Of a stretch of DNA of 7,205 bases, positions 1 to 4,764 are shown piece by piece. The translations under genes and the position numbers were made by a program. Each line of letters starts with the position of its first letter. Within the stretch, counting starts at the first letter, position 1. Location: contig JAUQQI010000169.1 of assembly GCA_030549955.1 (NCBI GenBank), positions 1 through 7,205 of the forward strand. Reading direction: 5' to 3'. Source of the stretch: Chloroflexota bacterium. GTDB taxonomy: Bacteria > Chloroflexota > Dehalococcoidia > JAUQQI01. The notes beneath the pieces were generated by a model. It made no database searches. It was not told where the DNA came from and was given only the letters and a program-made list of their open reading frames with translations.

Positions 1-82
1 GGTATTCAGCCACGTCCTGGGCGCGCTCGTCGGAAAGCCAGGTTCCGAGCAGAGCCCGGAGGTACCAGTAAAGATGAGCCAT
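1..82 (-). CDS. Flp/type IVb pilin, N-terminal fragment (cut by window edge)
   Basis: Partial gene reading off the left edge; only 27 codons are visible. Type IVb (Flp) pilins are small proteins secreted by a prepilin peptidase and assembled into adhesive pili by the Tad machinery. Seen here: a start at 80-82, a basic/aromatic leader, then RAQDVAEY at residues 20-27. This matches the Flp processing pattern G/XXXXEY, with Ala21 in place of the usual Gly at -1, Gln22 as +1, the key Glu at +5 and Tyr at +6. The hydrophobic helix that should follow lies outside the window. A strong GGGGAGG ribosome site sits 11 bases upstream, slightly far from the ATG. It lies 254 bases downstream of the response-regulator gene on the same strand, with its own promoter between. 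The call rests on a short motif, so another prepilin-like or unrelated short protein remains possible. Confidence 0.55.
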   Translation of the reverse strand, partial: MAHLYWYLRALLGTWLSDERAQDVAEY

Positions 83-149
83 CGGTTAACAGACCTCCCC
101 TTTGAAAGTTTTGGGATTTTTCCGTTCCGGCGCTCCGCTCACGCTTCCG

Positions 150-174
150 GGGGCGTCGTGGAACCAGACGCCCC
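150..174 (-). repeat. 8-bp perfect inverted repeat in pilin leader
   Basis: GGGGCGTC at 150-157 pairs with GACGCCCC at 167-174 around a 9-base loop. No T-run follows on either strand, so it is not a standard intrinsic terminator. In the minus-strand RNA it lies about 70-90 nt upstream of the pilin start codon. Confidence 0.6.
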
Positions 175-253
175 ACTATCCGCTCCGGCGTGGGTATATG
201 GGCCTGTATCAGCCTGCCTTCTTGCTGCCATCACCCCCTTTTGCCAGCCTCGT

Positions 254-293
254 CAGGCCGGAAGACCCCACTGCCCGGCGAACTTCCGGCCCG
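254..293 (-). repeat. Long hairpin in pilin leader
   Basis: GGCCGGAAG (256-264) and CTTCCGGCC (283-291) are perfect complements. In the minus-strand RNA the stem extends with G292-U255 and C293-G254, giving 11 bp around an 18-nt loop. No U-run follows. It lies just downstream of the putative transcription start and could be part of a regulatory RNA structure. Confidence 0.6.
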
Positions 294-312
294 TCGAAAG
301 CCTGCGTTTTCA

Positions 313-340
313 TTTATAGACACTAGCCCTTGTCGGTTAA
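313..340 (-). promoter_or_regulatory. Putative promoter of the pilin gene
   Basis: On the minus strand, TTAACC (335-340) serves as a 4/6 -35 and TATAAA (313-318) as a 5/6 -10, with a 16-base spacer. The -35 is embedded in the heptamer CTTAACC (335-341), which overlaps the stop codon of the response-regulator gene (337-339). The same heptamer recurs upstream of the kinase gene, so this promoter may be controlled by the neighbouring response regulator. Confidence 0.45.
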
Positions 341-374
341 GGGTTGGTGGCTAAACGGTCGATTTTCGGTTTAG
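335..374 (-). promoter_or_regulatory. 11-base-phased heptamer array upstream of pilin promoter
   Basis: Read on the plus strand, GGT-starting heptamers begin at 335 (GGTTAAG), 346 (GGTGGCT), 357 (GGTCGAT) and 368 (GGTTTAG), exactly 11 bases apart. The two outer ones are close to each other; the two inner ones share only GGT. OmpR/PhoB-family regulators typically bind tandem half-sites on one helical turn. The array lies inside the last codons of the response-regulator gene and its proximal unit is the -35 region. The binding role is an inference. Confidence 0.35.
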
Positions 375-1131
375 ATGTCCGCCGGGAACCGATACTTTCG
401 TACTGGCCGGCGGCCCGCCGGGCGTCCGGCCCTTCGGGCGGGCCGGCAGACTCGGCCGCGACCACCAGCCGGTAACCGGTCCGGTTCACGCTCACAATGG
501 CGAGCTTGTCCGTCACCTTGGCCAGCTTGCGCCGCAGGTGGCTTATATGCGTCTTTAAGAGCTGGCGCTCCCCGGCGTCGTAACCGCAGGCGTACTCGAG
601 GAGCCGCCCCGCCGGCACAACCCGCCCGGCGTTCACGGCCAGGATGTGGAGGAGTCGGAACTCGGTGGGGGTGAGGTTAACGACTGTCTCCCCCCGCCGG
701 AGCTGGTGGGCGTCCAGGTCGAGAACGACCTCCCCGATCTGGAGCTGGCGGGTCAGCTCCTCCACGTCGGCCCGGCCGGCCCGGCGGGCCACCGCCCGGA
801 TCCGCCAGGCCAGCTCCCGGTAGCTGAAGGGCTTCGTCACGTAGTCGTCGGCCCCCAGGGCAAAACCCCGGGCCAGGTACTCCTCGTCGTCGAGGTTTGT
901 CACCATGATGACCGGGGTGTCCCCCTCCTCCCGGATCCGCCGCAGCACGGCGAACCCGTCCATCCGGGGCATCCTGATATCCAGCAGGATGACATCCGGC
1001 CGGCTCTTCTTCCAGAGCCGCAGAGCCTGCTCCCCGTTCATGGCCGTGATGACATCAAAGCCCTCCCGCCGGAGGACATAAGAGGTGATGTCGAGAAAGT
1101 CCACGTCGTCATCGACGATAAGGACCAGCAT
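337..1131 (-). CDS. OmpR/PhoB-family response regulator
   Basis: Cytoplasmic transcription factor of a two-component system, 264 aa. The receiver domain (residues 1-118) has the acidic pair Asp7/Asp8, phospho-acceptor Asp51 in LLDIRMP, Thr78 and Lys100 followed by Pro. A winged-helix DNA-binding domain (about 130-224) carries the LTPTEFRLL helix, the recognition helix around THISHLRRKL and the NRTGY wing. Such proteins usually end near this wing; here a 40-residue Pro/Arg/Ala-rich tail (225-264) of unknown role follows. The start is supported by AGGAGG (1138-1143) six bases upstream. The ATG directly follows the kinase stop codon with no gap, so translation is probably coupled. The partner is the kinase encoded just upstream. 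Target genes are not stated by the sequence; repeated heptamers near the operon and the pilin gene suggest both as targets. Confidence 0.95.
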   Translation of the reverse strand: MLVLIVDDDVDFLDITSYVLRREGFDVITAMNGEQALRLWKKSRPDVILLDIRMPRMDGFAVLRRIREEGDTPVIMVTNLDDEEYLARGFALGADDYVTKPFSYRELAWRIRAVARRAGRADVEELTRQLQIGEVVLDLDAHQLRRGETVVNLTPTEFRLLHILAVNAGRVVPAGRLLEYACGYDAGERQLLKTHISHLRRKLAKVTDKLAIVSVNRTGYRLVVAAESAGPPEGPDARRAAGQYESIGSRRTSKPKIDRLATNP

Positions 1132-1929
1132 TCAGAGCCTCCTGTCATTCTGGGCGGTGGGAACCCCGGCCGTCGGGGGCTCGTAGCCCGCCGCCGGCAG
1201 AACAATCCGAAAGGTCGTAGCCTCCCCCGGCCGGCTGCTCACCCCAACGCTCCCGCCGTGGAGCTCGGCCACCCGCCGCACGATGTACAGCCCGAGCCCC
1301 TTACCCCCGGACTCGGCCTGGCTGGTGACATACGGCCGGAATAACTGCTGGGCCTGCCGGGGCGAAATCCCCGGCCCGTGGTCGGTCACCCGGACCTCCA
1401 CCTTCGTCCGCCCCGGGTGGACGACAACCTCGATGGTGTCGCCCCTGGGACCGTGGCGGATGGCATTCGTCAGCAGGTTGATGACGGCCTGCTGGAGCCA
1501 GCGGGGGTCGCCCCAGACCGGCGCAGCCGGCACGCCGCAGATGTAGCGGAGCTGCTGTTCCTTGCAGGCTAAAAGCGGCTGGACCAGGTTCAGGGCCGGC
1601 TCAACCCAGTCCCGGATAGTGATGAGCCGGCGGTTAAGAATAACCTCGCCGTTTAAAAGGGCAACCCAGGTCGGGATGCTTTCGACCAGGTGCTGGAGCC
1701 ATATAAGGCTGTGCTCCAGCCAGCCCATGAGCCGGCCCACGTCGCCGGCCGAGGTATCGACCGAGTCCCGGAGAAGCTCCAGGACCTGGCGGGCAACACT
1801 TAAGGGGGGTCGGACCTCGTGGAGAAAAACCTCGCGAAAGAAGGCTGTCGGGGGAAAATAGTTATCTTTATCCCGGCCCTGGTCGGGCCGGCCGAGGCCG
1901 TTTTGAGTGAGGGTCGTCCCGGAAACCAT
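1132..1929 (-). CDS. Soluble sensor histidine kinase without sensor domain
   Basis: Two-component histidine kinase, 265 aa, expected to autophosphorylate and pass the phosphate to the adjacent regulator. The H-box HEVRPPL places the phospho-His at residue 37. The HATPase domain has the N-box with Asn155 (NLLTNAIRHG), G1 DHGPGI (183-188), an F-box around Phe197 and G2 GKGLGL (209-214). The catalytic core is complete, but only about 30 polar residues precede the H-box: there is no membrane segment, PAS, GAF or HAMP domain. It therefore should be cytoplasmic and must sense through its dimerisation region or a partner protein. The start ATG (1927-1929) follows GGGAGG (1938-1943) by 8 bases. The region around residues 70-125 is Trp- and Leu-rich. 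It is first in a minus-strand operon with the regulator gene and is divergent from the HSA32-like gene. Confidence 0.93.
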   Translation of the reverse strand: MVSGTTLTQNGLGRPDQGRDKDNYFPPTAFFREVFLHEVRPPLSVARQVLELLRDSVDTSAGDVGRLMGWLEHSLIWLQHLVESIPTWVALLNGEVILNRRLITIRDWVEPALNLVQPLLACKEQQLRYICGVPAAPVWGDPRWLQQAVINLLTNAIRHGPRGDTIEVVVHPGRTKVEVRVTDHGPGISPRQAQQLFRPYVTSQAESGGKGLGLYIVRRVAELHGGSVGVSSRPGEATTFRIVLPAAGYEPPTAGVPTAQNDRRL

Positions 1930-1930
1930 T

Positions 1931-1945
1931 TCGGGAGCCTCCCGA
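1931..1945 (-). promoter_or_regulatory. Palindrome covering the kinase ribosome-binding site
   Basis: TCGGGAG (1931-1937) and CTCCCGA (1939-1945) form a perfect 7-base palindrome around one central base. On the minus strand it contains the Shine-Dalgarno GGGAGG. In RNA, six pairs with a three-base loop (GGC) would close the ribosome site, while in DNA it could be an operator. Either way it is placed to limit kinase synthesis. Confidence 0.45.
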
Positions 1946-2001
1946 GCGTTTTAAAAACCATTCGCCCATGCAGGTGCCCGCTGGGCTTCGCTCGGGTGCC
2001 C

Positions 2002-2020
2002 CCCACGGCGAACCGGTGGG
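2002..2020 (-). repeat. Hairpin with UUCG loop in kinase leader
   Basis: On the minus strand, CCCA + bulged C + CGG pairs with CCG + TGGG around a TTCG loop (seven pairs). It sits about 75-90 nt upstream of the kinase start codon. No T-run follows. Confidence 0.45.
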
Positions 2021-2050
2021 CTCAACCCCGGTGCCGGGCTCCGCTCAGCT

Positions 2051-2084
2051 ATCGGCGCTTCGAGCGTCTGCCCGTCGAACCGAT
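2051..2084 (-). repeat. Bulged 10-bp hairpin in kinase leader
   Basis: ATCGG (2051-2055) pairs with CCGAT (2080-2084), and TTCGA (2059-2063) with TCGAA (2075-2079). A three-base bulge (2056-2058) sits on one side and the loop is 11 nt. The nested arrangement suggests a real RNA structure in the minus-strand leader, but no known family is recognised. Confidence 0.45.
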
Positions 2085-2132
2085 TCGCTCCACCACACGA
2101 TCATGCGGCAGGCAGCGGAACCGTGTAGAAAT

Positions 2133-2161
2133 GGTTAAGATAAGGTTAAGGATTCTTAACC
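2133..2161. promoter_or_regulatory. Three GGTTAAG/CTTAACC heptamers on an 11-base period
   Basis: GGTTAAG at 2133-2139, GGTTAAG at 2144-2150 and CTTAACC at 2155-2161: three perfect copies of one heptamer with start points exactly 11 bases apart, the last inverted. Tandem half-sites of this length and spacing (for example the TTAACA-like repeats of PhoP/PhoB sites) are typical of OmpR-family regulators, and such a regulator is encoded by the divergent operon. Probably its autoregulatory site; it may also act on the HSA32-like gene, whose start is 170 bases away. Confidence 0.6.
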
Positions 2162-2163
2162 GC

Positions 2164-2271
2164 CCTGCTGACCACTTGTCGCTTCCATCATACGGGATAA
2201 CCAGCAGGAAGTCAACGGTACGTTCGTACTCAAGCCTTTCCAGGTCTCGGACCGGCGGTGGTTGGCTTGAG
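2164..2271 (+). other. Inverted-repeat-rich leader of the HSA32-like gene
   Basis: Three elements follow one another: CCTGCTG (2164-2170) pairs with CAGCAGG (2202-2208); GTACG/CGTAC (2218-2222 and 2225-2229) is a near palindrome with a 2-base centre; CTCAAGCC (2229-2236) pairs perfectly with GGCTTGAG (2264-2271), enclosing GGTC/GACC (2243-2246 with 2250-2253). The last two share base 2229 and would compete slightly. No U-run follows. It could be a structured 5' UTR, provided transcription starts upstream of 2164, which I cannot show. Confidence 0.35.
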
Positions 2272-2330
2272 CCGGCGGGCCGTGTTAAGCTCGTGGTGTG
2301 GCCATTCCTTAAGCGGGGAGGTATCCGCCA

Positions 2331-3188
2331 GTGGACCTTAAGCTTTCCGGCCGCTGCTGTGAGTTTATTCCGATTAACCGGCGCCAGCGCAAGCCCCGGA
2401 CCCGGGGCATAACCGAAATCCGGGGTCCATATTACACCCCCATGGGCCGCCGCTACCTGGAAGATATCCTCTCGACCGTCGGCGAGTATGTCGACATCTT
2501 AAAGTTTGCCGGCGGCTCCTTTGCCCTCATGCCCCGCCGGGCCGTCAAAGAGATCATCGACCTCTGCCATGAGTACGACGTCCGGGTCTCAACGGGCGGC
2601 TTCATTGAGACGGTCCTCCGCTACGGGCCCGACATGGTCGACCAGTACCTCGAGGAGTGCCGGCTGCTCGGGTTCGATATCGTCGAAATCTCCCGGGGCT
2701 TCATCTCCATCCCCGAAGACGACATGGTCCGACTGGCCGAGCGGGTGATGCAGTTCGGCCTTAAAGTCAAGCCCGAGGTCGGGGTCCAGTTTGGGGCCGG
2801 CGGGGCCACCGCCGCCGAGGAGCTCGCCGTCGAGGGCGTCATGGACCCGATGGTGGCGATCCGGGCCGCCAAACGCTACCTGGACCTCGGCGTCGACCTC
2901 ATTATGGTCGAGTCCGAGGGGATAACCGAAAGCGTCCGGCAGTGGCGGACGGATATCGTGGCCAAACTCATCGACGGCATCGGCCTCGAGCATCTGATGT
3001 TCGAGGCCGCCGACCCGGCCGTATTTACCTGGTACATCAAGAACTTCGGCCCTGAGGTCAACCTCTTCGTCGACCATTCCCAGATTGTCGAGCTGGAGTG
3101 CCTGCGCTCCGGAATCTGGGGGACGCTGAGCACCTGGGGCCGGGTCCTGACCTACAAGGGGCCGGAGCCTGAGAGCCCGAAGCAGTAA
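2331..3188 (+). CDS. HSA32-like / phosphosulfolactate synthase family protein
   Basis: TIM-barrel protein of the ComA family, 285 aa. ComA joins sulfite to phosphoenolpyruvate, the first step of coenzyme M synthesis in methanogens. The sequence instead follows the branch of plant heat-stress-associated HSA32 and its bacterial relatives, as I remember them: RGITEIRGPYYTP (25-37), VDILKFAGGS (54-63), VSTGGFIE (86-93), LGFDIVEIS (113-121), LKVKPEVGVQFG (144-155) and NLFVDHSQIVELECLR (244-259). The ComA signatures DKG and KFGWGT are replaced by EIRG and KFAGGS, so sulfolactate synthesis should not be assumed. Start GTG (2331) is chosen because GGGGAGG (2315-2321) lies 9 bases upstream and the homology begins shortly after. 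Cytoplasmic, no signal peptide. Followed after 59 bases by comM, which has its own promoter. Function in bacteria is not established; a role in heat tolerance is only analogy. Confidence 0.85.
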   Translation: MDLKLSGRCCEFIPINRRQRKPRTRGITEIRGPYYTPMGRRYLEDILSTVGEYVDILKFAGGSFALMPRRAVKEIIDLCHEYDVRVSTGGFIETVLRYGPDMVDQYLEECRLLGFDIVEISRGFISIPEDDMVRLAERVMQFGLKVKPEVGVQFGAGGATAAEELAVEGVMDPMVAIRAAKRYLDLGVDLIMVESEGITESVRQWRTDIVAKLIDGIGLEHLMFEAADPAVFTWYIKNFGPEVNLFVDHSQIVELECLRSGIWGTLSTWGRVLTYKGPEPESPKQ

Positions 3189-3209
3189 ACCTTTCGACTA
3201 TTCCGGCGA

Positions 3210-3239
3210 TTGCCGGTCAGGCTGTTGCTGTGCTACACT
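3210..3239 (+). promoter_or_regulatory. Extended -10 promoter directly before comM
   Basis: TTGCCG (3210-3215) is a 4/6 -35, followed by an 18-base spacer and the extended -10 TGCTACACT (3231-3239). Transcription should begin about 3246-3248, which is at the comM ATG (3248). The -35 overlaps a small hairpin CCGGC/GCCGG (3203-3207 with 3212-3216) that could also weakly end the upstream transcript. Confidence 0.5.
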
Positions 3240-3247
3240 GAAGGGCA

Positions 3248-4753
3248 ATGCCGGCCAGGGTCTATACGGCCGCGACCGTCGGACTGCAGGGGGTTCTGGT
3301 TGAGGTCGAAGTAGACATCTCGCCGGGGCCCCCGGCCTTTAATATTGTCGGCCTGCCGGATGCCGCCGTCCAGGAGGCCCGGGAGCGGGTCCGGTCGGCC
3401 ATCCGCAACTCCGGCTTTGAACTCCCCCAGCGCCGGATTGCTGTAAACCTTGCCCCCGGCGACCTGCGTAAGGAGGGCCCGGCCTACGATTTGCCCATTG
3501 CCCTGGGGATCCTGGCCGCCTCGGGCCAGGTCAACGGGGTCGGGGACAGGGGCCTTTACCTGGGCGAGTTGAGCCTTGAGGGCGAGATCCGCCCGACCCA
3601 CGGGGTCCTGCCGATGGCGGCCCTCGCCCGGGACCGGGGCTTTAAAGAGGTCACCGTTCCCGAGGCGAATGCCCGGGAAGCCGCCCTGATCTCGGCCCTG
3701 GAGGTCCGGCCGGTGCCGAATCTGAAGGTCCTGGTCGAGCACCTGACCGGGGAGCGGCCCATTGCCCCTTACCGGCCGGCCGAAGACGACGGCCTCTCCC
3801 CGCCGCCTCCCGAGGTCGACCTGGCCGACATCCGGGGGCTTGAGCACGCCAAGCGGGCCCTGGAGGTTGCGGCCGCCGGCGGCCACAACCTCCTGCTGGT
3901 CGGGCCGCCGGGAACCGGCAAGACGCTCCTGGCGCGGGCGCTGCCCGGCATCCTGCCCGAGCTGACGTTCGAGGAGGCCCTGGAAGTCACCCAGATTTAC
4001 AACGTTGCCGGCCTGCTCCCGGCCGAATCGCCCCTGGGCCGGGTCCGGCCCTTCCGGGCGCCCCACCACACCATCAGCACCGGCGGGCTGGTCGGCGGGG
4101 GACGGTGGCCCCGGCCGGGCGAAATCAGCCTCGCCCACCGGGGCATACTTTTCCTGGACGAGATGCCCGAATTCGGCGCCCACAACCTGGAGCTGCTGCG
4201 CCAGCCCCTGGAGGACCGCCAGGTCGTCATCAGCCGGGCCCAGGGTAGCCTCGCATTCCCGGCGAACTTTCTGCTGGTTGGGGCGATGAATCCGTGCCCC
4301 TGCGGTTTCCACGGCGACCCGTTCAAGCCGTGCCTGTGTCCGCCGTCGGCGGTGGCCCGCTACCAGCGTCGGCTTTCGGGGCCGCTCCTCGACCGCATTG
4401 ACATCCGGGTGGAGGTTCCGCGAATCGAATACGCCAAGCTTACCGCCCCGGAAGCGGCCGAGCCGTCGGCGGCCGTCAAGGCCCGGGAGGTCCAGCGCCG
4501 CCGGTTCGCCGGAACCGCAATCACCACCAACGCCGAGATGGGACCGGGCGAGGTCCGGCGCTTCTGCACGCTGGGCCCGGAGGCCCACAACCTGATGCGG
4601 GCGGCGATGGGCCGGTTCCAGCTCTCGGCCCGGGCCTTCCACCGGACCCTTAAGGTCGCCCGGACCATTGCCGACCTGGCCGGGGCGGAACAGGTCGGCC
4701 CGGCCCACGTCGCCGAGGCCCTCCAGTACCGGGCCTTTGAATCCGCTCATTAG
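3248..4753 (+). CDS. comM: YifB/ComM family Mg-chelatase-like AAA+ ATPase
   Basis: 501 aa, the usual full length. ComM is a hexameric helicase that promotes branch migration when incoming DNA recombines during natural transformation; many non-competent bacteria keep it. The N-terminal ChlI-like domain (1-170) begins VYTAATVGLQG and has the GLPDAAVQEARERV motif. The AAA+ domain has Walker A GPPGTGKT (219-226), Walker B ILFLDE (300-305), sensor-1 region GAMNPCPCG (345-353) with Cys350, 352, 362 and 364 as a possible metal site, and arginine motif GPLLDRID (378-385). The C-terminal domain (about 400-501) is the Mg-chelatase lid. The ATG is supported by homology at residue 4 onward, although AAGGG lies only 2 bases upstream, too near for normal ribosome binding. 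Followed by the peptidase gene after 11 bases, so probably co-transcribed. Confidence 0.95.
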   Translation: MPARVYTAATVGLQGVLVEVEVDISPGPPAFNIVGLPDAAVQEARERVRSAIRNSGFELPQRRIAVNLAPGDLRKEGPAYDLPIALGILAASGQVNGVGDRGLYLGELSLEGEIRPTHGVLPMAALARDRGFKEVTVPEANAREAALISALEVRPVPNLKVLVEHLTGERPIAPYRPAEDDGLSPPPPEVDLADIRGLEHAKRALEVAAAGGHNLLLVGPPGTGKTLLARALPGILPELTFEEALEVTQIYNVAGLLPAESPLGRVRPFRAPHHTISTGGLVGGGRWPRPGEISLAHRGILFLDEMPEFGAHNLELLRQPLEDRQVVISRAQGSLAFPANFLLVGAMNPCPCGFHGDPFKPCLCPPSAVARYQRRLSGPLLDRIDIRVEVPRIEYAKLTAPEAAEPSAAVKAREVQRRRFAGTAITTNAEMGPGEVRRFCTLGPEAHNLMRAAMGRFQLSARAFHRTLKVARTIADLAGAEQVGPAHVAEALQYRAFESAH

Positions 4754-4764
4754 GGGGCATAACG

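Larger units (their letters stand above)
83..306 (-). other. Structured GC-rich leader of the pilin gene
   Basis: If transcription starts near 306, the pilin mRNA has a leader of about 220 nt. It contains a perfect 9-bp stem (256-264 with 283-291), extended by a G-U and a C-G pair to 254/293, with an 18-nt loop; a perfect 8-bp stem (150-157 with 167-174) with a 9-nt loop; and a further weak stem near 125-148. Near the start codon, CCC at about 111-114 could pair with the ribosome site GGGGAGG. No long open frame with sensible codon use is seen here. I could not match it to the c-di-GMP (GEMM), cobalamin or other riboswitch consensus sequences I know; it lacks the GEMM landmarks GGGCAAACC and ACGCAAAGC. 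Confidence 0.4.
1930..2330. other. 401-base divergent intergenic region
   Basis: No convincing gene. An open frame on the plus strand crosses it but has no recognisable product and mixes codon styles. The kinase side (1930-2110) is GC-rich and has several inverted repeats that would form the minus-strand leader. The centre (2130-2161) is AT-richer and carries phased GGTTAAG/CTTAACC heptamers. The HSA32 side (2164-2330) contains further inverted repeats and the ribosome site GGGGAGG at 2315-2321. I could not find a clear -35/-10 pair for either gene; TTGGCT (2262-2267) with GTTAAG (2284-2289) on the plus strand is only weakly promoter-like. Confidence 0.7.

Noticed and set aside
83..306. c-di-GMP (GEMM) or cobalamin riboswitch before the pilin gene
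   Set aside because: Expected because pilus genes often carry one, but the conserved GEMM blocks and the cobalamin B12 box are not present.
74..326. Two overlapping plus-strand frames of 74-81 codons in the left gap
   Set aside because: They cross the pilin start, leader hairpins and promoter, and show no conserved motif or native-looking codon use.
646..1344. 232-codon frame on the plus strand over the regulator and kinase genes
   Set aside because: Shadow of the minus-strand regulator gene; Pro/Leu/Gly-rich product without recognisable motifs.
1632..1645. GGTTA-AGAA-TAACC palindrome containing another GGTTAAG
   Set aside because: It lies within kinase codons without phased partners; likely chance.
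2038..2090. tRNA-like stretch on the minus strand (GGTTCGA and TAGCTGAGCGG)
   Set aside because: The D-arm-like and T-loop-like words are in the wrong order, and no acceptor or anticodon stem can be drawn.
2176..2202. Plus-strand promoter TTGTCG with ATAACC for the HSA32-like gene
   Set aside because: The spacing is only 15 bases and the -10 match is poor.
1819..2412. 197-codon plus-strand frame across the divergent intergenic region
   Set aside because: It overlaps the kinase start and the HSA32-like start, has no ribosome site or known motifs, and the region is better explained by leaders and regulatory repeats.
3203..3216. Hairpin CCGGC-GATT-GCCGG as terminator of the HSA32-like gene
   Set aside because: Only 5 bp and followed by no real T-run; CCGG-type words are very common in this GC-rich DNA.
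3233..4750. Open frame of about 505 codons on the minus strand
   Set aside because: It is the exact antisense of comM; the plus strand encodes a full AAA+ protein with all motifs, and the antisense product (rich in Gly, Arg, Pro, Asp) resembles nothing. High GC explains the lack of stops.
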